This document shows, piece by piece, positions 17,970-26,211 of a stretch of 64,000 bases of DNA. The stretch is from contig NZ_KV440950.1 in assembly GCF_001636405.1 (NCBI RefSeq), positions 1,263,712 through 1,327,711 of the forward strand, given 5' to 3'. Every line of letters begins with the position of its first letter. The stretch's first letter is position 1. This DNA is from Peribacillus frigoritolerans. GTDB taxonomy: Bacteria > Bacillota > Bacilli > Bacillales > DSM-1321. The notes under the pieces are model-generated. The model searched no databases. It worked only from the letters and a program-made list of their open reading frames with translations, and had not been told where the DNA came from. The translations under genes and the position numbers were made by a program.

Positions 17970-18146
17970 TTAGCCTCTTACATCTTTTGAATGATCAAAC
18001 ATCTTTAAAATAAAAATTGAACTTAGAAAAAGTACTGGTATTCCTATAACAAAATAATAAATTCCTTTGGGCATATACATATCAAAGAAATATAAAAATA
18101 ATACTACCCAGAGAAATAGGACAATATATTTTTTTGATTTTTTCAT
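17970..18146 (-). CDS. 58-residue two-TM membrane protein, possible immunity partner
   Basis: Basic start (MKKSKK), then two hydrophobic segments (YIVLFLWVVLFLYFF, about 7-21; YYFVIGIPVLFLSSIFILKMF, about 30-50). AAAGGATG lies about 10 bases before the ATG. It follows the frameshifted secreted protein by 23 bases on the same strand, so the two form an operon. A small hydrophobic protein after a secreted, glycine-zipper-containing protein suggests a toxin-immunity arrangement, but I know no homolog. Confidence 0.6.
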   Translation of the reverse strand: MKKSKKYIVLFLWVVLFLYFFDMYMPKGIYYFVIGIPVLFLSSIFILKMFDHSKDVRG

Positions 18147-18169
18147 TATTAATCAATCATCCTTTGAAT

Positions 18170-18977
18170 TTAATAAAAATCTATCCAACCATTATTAGGC
18201 CTTTTATCTCTTTTATCAAGTTGTTTTGCTATCTGATTGCCAACATCTAAATAATTTAAAGCTATAGTTACACAAGCACCTGTAGCTAAAGCTAATTTTG
18301 GAGCTCCCCATGCCTTTAAACGACTAACCACAGTTTTTGTGAATAACTTTTCTGCTTCTTTTTTACCTTTTTTAATAATAAATGCTTGAATGGCACCAAC
18401 ACCGCCGCCTATAGCAAAGCCAATTGCTCCATTAAATACCGCGCCAGCAAACTTTACACCAACTTTCACCTGTACAGCATGTGCCTTTTCAATGGCAAAT
18501 GTTTTGTCAAAAATCTTTTTGGCAGAAACTTCTACTTCATCATCATTTTCATAAGTTGTTGTGTTAATTTCTTCAACTTGTTCTATTAACTCAGTTTGTG
18601 CCAATGAAAGATCATTATATGTTTCTGAATTTTTATCAAAAAAAATCAACCATGGCATTAGCAAATAATTTTTCTTCTTCTTCATTTTCTAATCCAACCA
18701 AGGCTACTTGTTCTTCTACAATGGAATCAAATAATTCTTTTTCTTCAGTAGTCATTTTATCAATGGATGGCATATTTGCAACTTCATCTTCTAGGTCAAA
18801 ATCTTTAGATACGACATATTCATCTAAATCAACTTTAGTTGAAAATCCCTCCACTTTTTCTGTAGCTAAAACATTTTCAAGGATTGGTTCTTCGCTTGCA
18901 AAACTACTTATAGATATTAGTGAACTGCACAATAACATTAAAACTGTCAGTATTGTTACCTTCTTAATTAACGACAT
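18170..18977 (-). pseudogene. Secreted putative toxin, split by a frameshift in a T8 tract
   Basis: Two frames join into one protein of about 268 residues if one T is removed from the eight-T run at 18638-18645. Part 1 (18636-18977) has a signal peptide (KKVTILTVLMLLCSSLISISSFA) and an acidic segment ending AMVDFF, then stops. Part 2, in the shifted frame, continues DKNSETYNDL and holds a glycine-rich hydrophobic segment (FAGAVFNGAIGFAIGGGVGAI) and a second one (ALATGACVTIALNYL). It may belong to the SAR2788-type putative toxins; that is weak recall. The frameshift may be decay, phase variation, slippage or a sequencing error. GGGGGAG precedes the ATG. Confidence 0.65.
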
Positions 18978-19173
18978 TTTACTCCCCCTTTAATAAATTA
19001 ATTAACTCAACAAAATCTCAGAAATATATTTTAACGGTGCGTTCAGGGGTAAACTGCTAACATAACTGCCTAGAATAGTAGTCACAGTTTACTAATCCTT
19101 GTTTCCAAAATAAACTATTTTTTTGGTTGGTAGGTTCCAAAAATGATACGGCTCTCCTTGTTTAGCGGGATAG

Positions 19174-19507
19174 ATGTCGTCGTACTTTTCGAAGATACCT
19201 TCAAGGAAGTTCATGCCAATAGGTTCGAGCTTGATATAAAGGCCGTCGATTTATATCCTGAAGGCTATGATCTCGATTCTTTATTTGTCAGCTACAAAGA
19301 AAGGAAATTGAACCATGACTTAGAGCGGGGATCGAAAAAGGCGCTAAAGAACGTAGCCGCGGATATCCGGAAGAAGTTTGGTGAATAGACGGGGTGGATT
19401 TTGAACGGAAAAAACCAAATCCTGATGACTTATGAAATTGAAATATAGCGGTTGTGAAAAAATGACACCGGCAGGGTATGAGTTCTGTTTTAACAGGGCT
19501 CATACTT
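19174..19507 (+). pseudogene. Diverged second copy of the MutS2-like 3' end
   Basis: From ATGTCGTCGTAC onward this matches 17465-17813: the last ~72 codons, the stop and the downstream terminator, at a constant offset of 1709 bp through the stop. Several substitutions (for example GAGGTT to GAAGTT, AAGCTC to AGGTTC) show it is not a fresh duplication. It has no ATPase part. Together the two copies flank the secreted-protein locus as ~340-bp imperfect direct repeats. Confidence 0.8.
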
Positions 19508-19510
19508 TTT
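19472..19510 (+). terminator. Terminator copy after the MutS2-like fragment
   Basis: Copy of the hairpin at 17776 (GGGTATGAG ... GCTCATAC) followed by TTTTTT. Confidence 0.7.
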
Positions 19511-19683
19511 TGGCTTACATTCTCGAGTGGATATACCCGTTCTAAAAAGGGATACATAATATGAGCGTACTGTTGTTTAAAAAATGTAGGTTTAGAATTA
19601 TAATAAGAAAAGATTTCGGCAGATGATCATCGTTAGGTGAGGTGAAAAAGTTTGCGGTTTTTTGCAGCTTGAGTTATAATCAA

Positions 19684-19706
19684 TTACAGATATTAAATGT
19701 CTGTAA
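19684..19706. promoter_or_regulatory. Operator of the Rrf2 gene
   Basis: TTACAGA and TCTGTAA, perfect inverted arms around 9 bp, 24 bp before the Rrf2 start. A related 23-bp site precedes the flavoprotein gene (18 of 23 positions equal). Confidence 0.65.
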
Positions 19707-19730
19707 TAGTTTTAATTATGAGGTGCATCA

Positions 19731-20144
19731 ATGAAGTATTCAAAGGCAACCAATTATGCACTACATACAATGGTGCATTTAACGATGGAACCAAAAGGCC
19801 AGACGGTAAGCGTGGATCAGCTGGCGTGTATGCAGGATTTGTCCCCGACTTACTTGTCGAAGATTTTGACGAAGCTTGCGAAGGCTGGATTAATTGAATC
19901 AGTGCCGGGGGCAAAAGGCGGCTACAGTATTTCACGCCGTGCGCAGGACATTTCGTTTCTGGATGTTATTGAAGCGGTGGAGGGTCAGTCGGTGCTTTTC
20001 AACTGTGCGTTTGACCATGAAGAAAGCGATTGTTTAATTGAGCGCGTGATGATCGAGGCGGAAGGCAACATGAAGAAAGAACTTGCTGGACGGACCATTC
20101 AGAGCATTGCGGAGCAGAGTAAGGAGACAAAAAAAGAAAAATAA
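19731..20144 (+). CDS. Rrf2-family transcriptional regulator
   Basis: A 137-residue Rrf2 winged-helix protein (MKYSKATNYALHTMVHL start; recognition region LSPTYLSKILTKLAKAGLIESVPGAKGGYSIS). It has one cysteine in the central loop (FNCAFDHEESDCLIE gives C84 and a second Cys about eight residues on), not the three-Cys Fe-S pattern of IscR. It may therefore sense thiol or electrophile stress. It probably represses itself and the flavoprotein 68 bp downstream, since both carry a similar palindrome. The ribosome site is ATGAGGTGC. Confidence 0.88.
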   Translation: MKYSKATNYALHTMVHLTMEPKGQTVSVDQLACMQDLSPTYLSKILTKLAKAGLIESVPGAKGGYSISRRAQDISFLDVIEAVEGQSVLFNCAFDHEESDCLIERVMIEAEGNMKKELAGRTIQSIAEQSKETKKEK

Positions 20145-20160
20145 AATTTTTTTACGCAAA

Positions 20161-20183
20161 TTAAGGATATTAAGGGTCTCTAA
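20161..20183. promoter_or_regulatory. Second Rrf2-type operator
   Basis: TTAAGGA and TCTCTAA arms around TATTAAGGG; aligned with the site at 19684 it differs at 5 of 23 positions. It lies 30 bp before the flavoprotein start. Confidence 0.55.
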
Positions 20184-20212
20184 TAGATTTTATTTAAGAA
20201 GGAGTGTTGCAT

Positions 20213-21118
20213 GTGTTGGATTGTGTAATTATTGGCGGAGGACCTGCAGGACTGAATGCTGCATTGGTCATGGGGCGTGCTGGACGGAAAACAATTTTGT
20301 TTGATGAGGATAAACCCCGTAACCGGGTGACGCAGGAGTCGCACGGATTTATCACACAGGATGGCGTAAAGCCGTCAGAGTTCAAGAAGCGGGCAAGAAC
20401 GGATGTCCAGAAATATCCGTCCGTCTCCATTAAGGAGGAGCGTGTGGAGATTATTGAAAAAGCCAGTGGTGTGTTCCGGATTCAAACGAAAGGCGGAACG
20501 GATTACATGGCGAAAAAAGTGCTTCTCGCAACAGGTCTTCGGGATGTTTTGCCGGAGATTCCAGGCATACAGAATGTATACGGAACGAGTGTTTTCAGCT
20601 GTCCTTTTTGTGACGGCTGGGAAATGCGCGGCAAAGCATTGGCGGTGATTGCAGAAAATGAACGGGCTTTTCATATGGGAAAACTGCTGTCAAACTGGAG
20701 CGGTGATGTAATGGTGTTTACAAATGGCTATCAGGTGCTTGATGAAGAGAAGGATATCTTGGCTAGGCAGCACGTGACAGTCGTGAAAGAAAAGATTGAA
20801 GATCTTAAATCGAAAGGAGGGAAGCTGACATCGATCCGGCTGCAAAACGGACAGGAAATCAAAAGGGAGGCAGGTATTGTGGTGACAGACTTGGTGCAGT
20901 CCGCTCCTTTTGCGGAACAGCTCGGCTGCGAGATCACTCCGAACGGCGGGATTAAAGTGGATTCATTTGGTCGAACGACGGTTGAAGGGGTATATGCATC
21001 CGGAGATACATCACTCAGCACGCCTTCTCAGATAGTGATTGCGGCGGCGGAGGGCAATAAAGCGGCGGCTGGAGTCATCATGGATTTAGTTGAAGCTGCC
21101 TTTCTTTTGGAGGCATAA
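20213..21118 (+). CDS. Thioredoxin reductase-like NAD(P)/FAD oxidoreductase
   Basis: A 301-residue flavoprotein. FAD motif GGGPAGLNAALVMGRAG lies at the N-terminus, the redox-active CPFCDGWE near 128-135, and GVYASGDTS near the C-terminus. It lacks the usual HRRxxxRA NADPH motif, so it may not be a true TrxB. The GTG start at 20213 has AAGGAG 8 bases upstream; the earlier GTG overlaps that site. It pairs with the Rrf2 regulator through a shared operator and probably serves disulfide or electrophile stress. Confidence 0.85.
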   Translation: MLDCVIIGGGPAGLNAALVMGRAGRKTILFDEDKPRNRVTQESHGFITQDGVKPSEFKKRARTDVQKYPSVSIKEERVEIIEKASGVFRIQTKGGTDYMAKKVLLATGLRDVLPEIPGIQNVYGTSVFSCPFCDGWEMRGKALAVIAENERAFHMGKLLSNWSGDVMVFTNGYQVLDEEKDILARQHVTVVKEKIEDLKSKGGKLTSIRLQNGQEIKREAGIVVTDLVQSAPFAEQLGCEITPNGGIKVDSFGRTTVEGVYASGDTSLSTPSQIVIAAAEGNKAAAGVIMDLVEAAFLLEA

Positions 21119-21164
21119 AATCCTTTTTTTAAAGAAAGAGACTATTTGTAAAGGAGATTGAAGT

Positions 21165-21791
21165 ATGACAGAAATCTGGGAATCAAGTTTTATAGAAAAT
21201 CAAATGATGTGGGGACTTGAACCTTCAGACTCCGCAATCTTGACAAAGGATTTTTTCCTTGAAAAGAAAGTTAAGGATATATTGATTCCTGGTATTGGAT
21301 ATGGCAGAAATGCACAGGTTTTTACTGACAACGGAATACATGTAACAGGTATCGAAGTTTCAAAAACCGCGATTGAACTGGCAAGGCAAAATGGGCTTAA
21401 TCTTAATATTTTTCATGGTTCAGTAACCGATATGCCTTTTGATAATAAACTTTATGATGGTATATTTTGTTATGCCCTTATTCACTTATTGAATAATCGT
21501 GAGAGAGATAAGTTTATTAAAGATTGCTATAATCAGTTAAAGCCAAACGGATATATGATTTTCACGACTATTTCAAAAGAGGCCCCAATGTTTGGTAAGG
21601 GCAAACAACTAGGTAAAGACTATTTCGAGATAATGGAAGGGATGAAAATGTTTTTTTATGATCCTGACTCGATTAAACAAGAATTTGGAAATTATGGACT
21701 GATAGAGTTTTCAGAAATTGTTGAGCCGCATAAGAATATGGAAAATAAACCTCCATTTAAATTTATAATGGTAAAATGTCAAAAGGACTAG
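21165..21791 (+). CDS. Class I SAM-dependent methyltransferase
   Basis: A 208-residue Rossmann methyltransferase of the TehB / thiopurine-like group. Motif I is ILIPGIGYGRNAQVF (about 39-53), the acidic ribose-binding residue is in VTGIEVSKTAIELA, and motif IV is FDNKLYDGIFCYALIHLL. The substrate is unknown; relatives detoxify small compounds or metalloids. It starts after AAAGGAG. It follows the flavoprotein by 46 bp on the same strand and may be co-transcribed, although its base composition is more AT-rich than that gene. Confidence 0.85.
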   Translation: MTEIWESSFIENQMMWGLEPSDSAILTKDFFLEKKVKDILIPGIGYGRNAQVFTDNGIHVTGIEVSKTAIELARQNGLNLNIFHGSVTDMPFDNKLYDGIFCYALIHLLNNRERDKFIKDCYNQLKPNGYMIFTTISKEAPMFGKGKQLGKDYFEIMEGMKMFFYDPDSIKQEFGNYGLIEFSEIVEPHKNMENKPPFKFIMVKCQKD

Positions 21792-21806
21792 AATGGCTTT
21801 ATTCAT

Positions 21807-21852
21807 AAAAGGGCATGTTTTGATCAATCATTTTTTCAACACATGCTCTTTT
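21807..21852 (+). terminator. Terminator after the methyltransferase
   Basis: AAAAGGGCATGT / ACATGCTCTTTT stem with an AT-rich loop. Confidence 0.7.
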
Positions 21853-21949
21853 CTATTTGCTCTCGTCCGCCGACAAAGTGAAGGCTGAGCTTGAATATAG
21901 GGTCGACGATTAAGCTTGGTGAATAGTACAATCATCAAAAATGCAAAAA

Positions 21950-22150
21950 AGGCTGTAGGCAAAAAGAGTTCTATCCAAATTTTCAAACATAGTTGATTGG
22001 AGCGGGTGTACGAGAATCCTGCGGAAAGAGCTAGTCCAAGGGAGACCCTATAGGCGCAAGTGCGCCGAGGGCGGACCGCCCACGGAAAGCGAGTGCCCTA
22101 CGTTCCAATCAACGTCCAAATTTGTGCAAGCAAAAAAACTGTAGACACAC
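21950..22150 (+). repeat. Repeat R1, copy b, within a ~200-bp composite
   Basis: R1 core 21992-22113 (GTTGATTGG ... CCAATCAAC). The flanks (GGCAAAAAGAGTTCTATCC before; GTCCAAATTTGTGCAAGC after, then CTGTAGAC) match, in inverted orientation, the flanks of the copy at 27.7 kb, so the mobile or spreading unit is larger than the core. Confidence 0.85.
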
Positions 22151-22168
22151 TCGATTTGTATCGAGTTT

Positions 22169-22209
22169 GACTACAGTCTGAAGCCTCTCTAAATGAGAGG
22201 TTTTTTTGC
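22169..22209 (-). terminator. Hairpin/terminator between R1 and the 47-residue gene
   Basis: AAGCCTCTCT / AGAGAGGTTT-like stem (GCCTCTC TAAAT GAGAGGT) followed by TTTTTTT on the plus strand. It may serve either direction. Confidence 0.5.
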
Positions 22210-22231
22210 GTTGTATTGCCAAAAGTCCACT

Positions 22232-22375
22232 TTATTGAATTCTTTTCCTTCTTTCATTATACAGATTGATCAATTCTGCATTTTGCTCATTCATCTTTTT
22301 CACATTCTTATTAATCGTTGCCAATTCCCAAAGTACAGCCAATCCAAGGATTAGCATAAGCGTTAGTAAATCCAT
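22232..22375 (-). CDS. 47-residue membrane-anchored peptide
   Basis: MDLLTLMLILGLAVLWELATINKNVKKMNEQNAELINLYNERRKRIQ in outline: one N-terminal membrane segment (2-18) and a heptad-like charged helix. AGGAGGGC lies 5 bases before the ATG, a strong site. It starts 11 bases after the EamA stop, so it is in that operon. Function unknown; small TM-plus-coil peptides often attach to a larger membrane protein. Confidence 0.6.
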   Translation of the reverse strand: MDLLTLMLILGLAVLWELATINKNVKKMNEQNAELINLYNERRKRIQ

Positions 22376-22385
22376 TGTTGCCCTC

Positions 22386-23369
22386 CTATTGATGTTGTGT
22401 ACCTTTAATTAAGTGTTTCTTCTCACTTGGATTCATTTTCTCAACCCGGAAAGGTAAGTTTTTTCTTTGATAATAATTGTTTTGAATCAAAGCATATATC
22501 ACTAAAAAAGTTCCGAGTAATTCGTAGGATGATAGTGATCGTCCTTGGATGAAAACGATGGCCAACGTGGTGATTGGAACTAAATTGATAAATAGGATTC
22601 CATTGATCGGCGTTAATAGTTTAATGCCTGAATTCCAGCTTAAAAGGGCTATGGCACCAGGGAAAATAATCATGAAAATCATCTCGCCATAAATGGATTG
22701 CATAACCTCTGCCGTAGGGACGGACAGGCCCATTGCCGTTGCGAGGAATGTTATGATGGCTGATACGGCTGTTCCTAAAATGCACGTTAAAGTCGAATAG
22801 CGAAGTGTTGACCATCCGTTAAATTGGTTGCCGCCCATCGTATAAATAACCCACCCTATAACCCCGATAAGAATGAAAAGGATAGGGATGACACTATCTT
22901 TCAATAAAAATACGAATGATAAGCTGCCATTGGTAATGACAAGAATGGCCCCTATCAAGGCAAGGAACATGCTGGCGATTGTATACTTCATGGGTCTGGC
23001 ACTTTTGAAAACCCACAGAATTAAAATTGAAATCATGGGCATTAATGATTCCATGATGGAAGCAACAATCACCCCGTTATGCCCCAGTAAGTCTTGACCT
23101 GCGAAAATGAGAAAGTTGTAGACAGTGAAAGCCATCGTTCCAAAAAACAATAATTTCTTTCCTTGTCCTTCCAGGCTAAAAGACTTCTTACCCTCTTTCA
23201 TTAAAAGCAATATCCCTAAAATGACGCTAACAGCTAAATATCGCAAAAAAGCGAAATAAAAAGGATCAATATACATTAAGGCCCTTTCTGCAACTGGAAA
23301 CATCGCTCCCCAAGAAATGCTGGCAGTCAAACATAAAAGTGCACCGATTAAAATTTGATTTTTTTTCAT
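22386..23369 (-). CDS. EamA-family DMT transporter
   Basis: A 327-residue protein with ten predicted membrane helices in two EamA repeats (first from ALLCLTASISWGAMFPVAERAL; second from FILIGVIGWVIYTMGGNQF). It probably exports amino acids or other metabolites. Its C-terminus carries a charged tail (NLPFRVEKMNPSEKKHLIKG). It is divergent from a LysR gene 134 bp away, the standard arrangement for a regulator controlling its exporter. The start follows GGGGAAGC. Confidence 0.88.
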   Translation of the reverse strand: MKKNQILIGALLCLTASISWGAMFPVAERALMYIDPFYFAFLRYLAVSVILGILLLMKEGKKSFSLEGQGKKLLFFGTMAFTVYNFLIFAGQDLLGHNGVIVASIMESLMPMISILILWVFKSARPMKYTIASMFLALIGAILVITNGSLSFVFLLKDSVIPILFILIGVIGWVIYTMGGNQFNGWSTLRYSTLTCILGTAVSAIITFLATAMGLSVPTAEVMQSIYGEMIFMIIFPGAIALLSWNSGIKLLTPINGILFINLVPITTLAIVFIQGRSLSSYELLGTFLVIYALIQNNYYQRKNLPFRVEKMNPSEKKHLIKGTQHQ

Positions 23370-23503
23370 AAAAGCTTCCCCTCAAAAATAATGATTGATT
23401 TAATTCCTATACACACCTTATGATAAAGTCATTATCATGTAAAATGACTTAAAATGAATATAAGCATCATTATTAATGATAGTTGAGAAAGGGGGGCACT
23501 TTT

Positions 23504-24400
23504 GTGGAAATGAGGGATTTGCAAATATTCCAGTGCGTCGCTAAATATGGCAGCGTAAGTAAGGCGGCTGTTGAGTTGAATTACGTCCAATCCAATGTAA
23601 CGGCGAGGATTAAGCATTTAGAGCAGGAGTTACGGACGCCTTTATTCAATAGGCATAAACGTGGCATGTCACTAACTGCGGAGGCTAGGAAGATGCTGGA
23701 GTATGTAAACAAAATTTTGCTTGATGTTGAAGAACTCAAGCAAGTATTCCTGGATAGTGAAACACCTACAGGGATATTGAACATAGGTACAGTTGAAACG
23801 GTCAGCGATCTTCCCAAGATTCTAGCCTCCTATCATAAACAGTATCCCAATGTCGATTTATCCATAAAGGCGGGGTTAACGGAAGACTTAATCAAAGATG
23901 TCATTGAACACAGGCTGGATGGCGCTTTTGTTACAGGACCGATCAAACATCCGCTCATTCAGCCATACGATGTCTGTACAGAAAAACTTGTATTAGTTAC
24001 AAGAAATGAAACATTTAACCTTGAAGAAATCATAACAGAACCATTTTTAGTATTCAGTCAGGGGTGTGGCTATCGCTCCAAACTGGAACAATGGCTGAGG
24101 GAAGAAGAGGTGATGCCCAAAAGGATCATGGAGTTCAATGTATTGGAAACGATCTTAACCAGCGTAACACTCGGCCTTGGCATTACCCTCGTACCACAAT
24201 CGGCGGTAAATCACCTAACAGCCAATGAAAAAGTCCACGTGCATCCAATTCCGGAAGAATACCGCAATATCTCGACAGTCTTCATTCACCGTAAAGATGC
24301 TTATATGACAAACTCCATGAAAAGCTTTCTGCACACGATTGAAGCTCATCATGAAGACCGGTTCAAGCAAAATCCAGAAACAGCTCCTGAGGTGATATGA
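23504..24400 (+). CDS. LysR-family transcriptional regulator
   Basis: A 298-residue LysR regulator: N-terminal winged helix ([41 protein letters not shown]), then a type 2 periplasmic-binding-fold effector domain. The GTG at 23504 has AAAGGGGGG 9 bases upstream; the ATG two codons later is an alternative. Divergent to the EamA exporter, it likely activates it on effector binding. The intergenic region (23370-23503) holds AT-rich dyads but no single site I can name. Confidence 0.88.
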   Translation: MEMRDLQIFQCVAKYGSVSKAAVELNYVQSNVTARIKHLEQELRTPLFNRHKRGMSLTAEARKMLEYVNKILLDVEELKQVFLDSETPTGILNIGTVETVSDLPKILASYHKQYPNVDLSIKAGLTEDLIKDVIEHRLDGAFVTGPIKHPLIQPYDVCTEKLVLVTRNETFNLEEIITEPFLVFSQGCGYRSKLEQWLREEEVMPKRIMEFNVLETILTSVTLGLGITLVPQSAVNHLTANEKVHVHPIPEEYRNISTVFIHRKDAYMTNSMKSFLHTIEAHHEDRFKQNPETAPEVI

Positions 24401-24613
24401 AGGGTGAGCAGCAAATCGCATAGAATGATAGAGGATCGTTGAAACCGATTATTTTAGGCTGAGAAACTATTCATAAAAAGTAAAACATAAAAAACATGGC
24501 GAAACTGGGACAGCGATATAGCATGGTATGGCATTTATTATTGCTTCGGTTCCTTATGCTTGTCGTTTATTGATCATGTTACTTCTAGAAAGTATTTTGG
24601 GAATTATTTAGAC

Positions 24614-24642
24614 AAAAAGCCGACGATTTCGTTGGCTTTTTG
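24614..24642 (+). terminator. Terminator hairpin
   Basis: AAAAAGCCGAC / GTTGGCTTTTT stem with a short loop and T-rich end. Confidence 0.6.
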
Positions 24643-24681
24643 TTTGTAGGATCTTTTCATTTATCATACATTCAAGTAACC

Positions 24682-24714
24682 TTCTTAAACTAAACTGGTA
24701 GTTTAGTTTAAGAA
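24682..24714. promoter_or_regulatory. Perfect 15-bp-arm palindrome (operator or hairpin)
   Basis: TTCTTAAACTAAACT, 3-bp centre GGT, then its exact reverse complement. It lies about 65 bp before the small HNH-repeat-like gene, in the promoter region. A weaker relative sits at 25048-25100 after the same 15-base word TATCATACATTCAAG. Confidence 0.55.
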
Positions 24715-24778
24715 AAATTGTATTACTTTTCTTCAATTGGGAAAAAATATAAATAAGAACAAGAAGGAGGGAACAGAG

Positions 24779-24955
24779 ATGGAAGTGAATATGAGTGTTG
24801 AAGAAGTCGTGAATCAAATTTCCGACTTAGTAGAAAAAGAAGGGAAGCTACCTCGCAAGAAAGAGGTAAAGAAGTCAGATCCGGAGTTAATGAAGAATGC
24901 ATTGTATTATTTTCCTAATTGGGATACTGCAGTAGAACATAGCATTGGATCTTAA
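24779..24955 (+). CDS. Single-repeat peptide resembling the HNH-endonuclease-associated repeat
   Basis: A 58-residue protein. The segment DLVEKEGKLPRKKEVKKSDPELMKNALYYFPNWDTAVEHS has the pattern of the homing-endonuclease-associated repeat (Gly-x-Leu-Pro near the start, aromatic-x-x-Trp near the end). In endonucleases these repeats are thought to bind DNA; alone, the function is unknown. Start ATG with AAGGAGG 9 bases upstream. It is monocistronic, with a palindromic upstream region and a tight terminator. Confidence 0.6.
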   Translation: MEVNMSVEEVVNQISDLVEKEGKLPRKKEVKKSDPELMKNALYYFPNWDTAVEHSIGS

Positions 24956-25274
24956 CCAAAACATATATTTTTCAATTAGTACATATAAGGCAAGGGAAGT
25001 TATGAAGGCCGCCAATTGGCGGCCTTTTGAACGTGCGACTCTTTACATTATCATACATTCAAGCGCTCCTACTCAAACTATCTATTGAATGGTTTAGTTA
25101 AATAAAGATATAGACGCATCAAAGTGAATCAATCTCATATTTTCTTTTTCGGAACGAGTGGAGTATCGATCTTTTTTAGTCGATAAAGTCTGATATTTCA
25201 ATGAAGCGTAGTGTAACTTTTTTCCGTATGGGACCGTATAATAATTTGTTAAAACACAAGAAAAGAGGGTTCCA
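24956..25274. other. Non-coding gap
   Basis: Contains the terminator of the preceding gene and a degenerate copy of the upstream palindrome segment (25048-25100). Nothing else is supported until the lipoprotein. Confidence 0.5.
25005..25028 (+). terminator. Terminator after the 58-residue gene
   Basis: AAGGCCGCC / GGCGGCCTT stem, AATT loop, TT tail. Confidence 0.85.
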
Positions 25275-25979
25275 ATGAAAAAGATATTGTTGATTTTGGC
25301 AGCCGTTTTTTTGGTAACAGGAGTTAGTGCTTGTAAAGGAGTCCAGGAGGGAAATGAGGAATCTCCGCCAATTTCAGAAAAGCCAAATGATAATCCTAAG
25401 CAAACCGACGGGCAAGATGAAGATCCTTCAGGTGAATCGGTTGAAGATCCGACAAAAGGTCTGCCAAATACGAAAACGGATATGCTCATATTGGAAGGTA
25501 TGGAAGAACCATTCCAATTCACGCTTCATCATAGTCAGGCATTGGGATTCTCAACCTACATCGTGGATGATATGGTCGTTGAAGAGGCTAGTTCTGGTGA
25601 AGGAGATGCAATGATTGTTTTTGCAAATTTTGCAGGCAAGAGAAATGAGGATGCCAAAGTTCAGATTTTTTCCAAAAGTGAGGGTGCGAATGCGACAATA
25701 GAAGAAAAGAAGGAGTTTGCGAGGGAAGTTGTGATAAGCAATGGCTTTGAGATAAAACAGCGATCTGATAATTCGCCTAACCGATTTGATTGGTCTGAGG
25801 TGGAATTTGACATTAGTCAGAATGGCAGTAATTACTCCATATTGGGTACAGTGTCCGTTTTTCAGCATGGCGGCCGCGTTTACTATGCGATCGTTCAATA
25901 CCCGGAAGATTATGAAGAAGGCTTCATACCGCGGGTTGTAAAAATGTTTGATGATATCGTATGGTATGAAGCAACTTGA
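25275..25979 (+). CDS. Lipoprotein of unknown function
   Basis: A 234-residue protein with a lipoprotein signal (MKKILLILAAVFLVTGVSAC, lipobox VSAC, Cys-20). A disordered Glu/Asp/Pro-rich linker (about 22-68) follows, then a globular domain (about 70-234, ending MFDDIVWYEAT). It should sit on the outer face of the cytoplasmic membrane. The C-terminal domain ends with a strand-helix pattern common in Bacillus surface lipoproteins, but I cannot name the family. It starts after AAGAGGGTTCC and appears monocistronic. Confidence 0.75.
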   Translation: MKKILLILAAVFLVTGVSACKGVQEGNEESPPISEKPNDNPKQTDGQDEDPSGESVEDPTKGLPNTKTDMLILEGMEEPFQFTLHHSQALGFSTYIVDDMVVEEASSGEGDAMIVFANFAGKRNEDAKVQIFSKSEGANATIEEKKEFAREVVISNGFEIKQRSDNSPNRFDWSEVEFDISQNGSNYSILGTVSVFQHGGRVYYAIVQYPEDYEEGFIPRVVKMFDDIVWYEAT

Positions 25980-26075
25980 TCAATGAGTATCCGAAATTGG
26001 GTACGCCATTTTAACAGAGATCTTTGTCCGGTAAGGAATACTGTTGAACGGTAGGGAGCTAGTTTGTCTACAGTC

Positions 26076-26105
26076 CGAGAGCAGCTTTTTTGCTGCTCTT
26101 TTTAG
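26076..26105 (+). terminator. Terminator after the lipoprotein
   Basis: GAGAGCAGC / GCTGCTCTTTTT stem around a T-rich loop. Confidence 0.8.
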
Positions 26106-26211
26106 GTTGTTTGAATTATAGGATGGAATGCTGAAGGATAAATGATTGGGTTAGAGAATAATTAGTGATAGGTTTTCGAAAAACGAATTTGATAGAAAAT
26201 AGGTGAAGCAA

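Larger units (their letters stand above)
24401..24778. other. Non-coding gap with a terminator and a long palindrome
   Basis: No credible gene. It holds a terminator-like hairpin (24614-24642) and the perfect palindrome described next. Confidence 0.5.
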
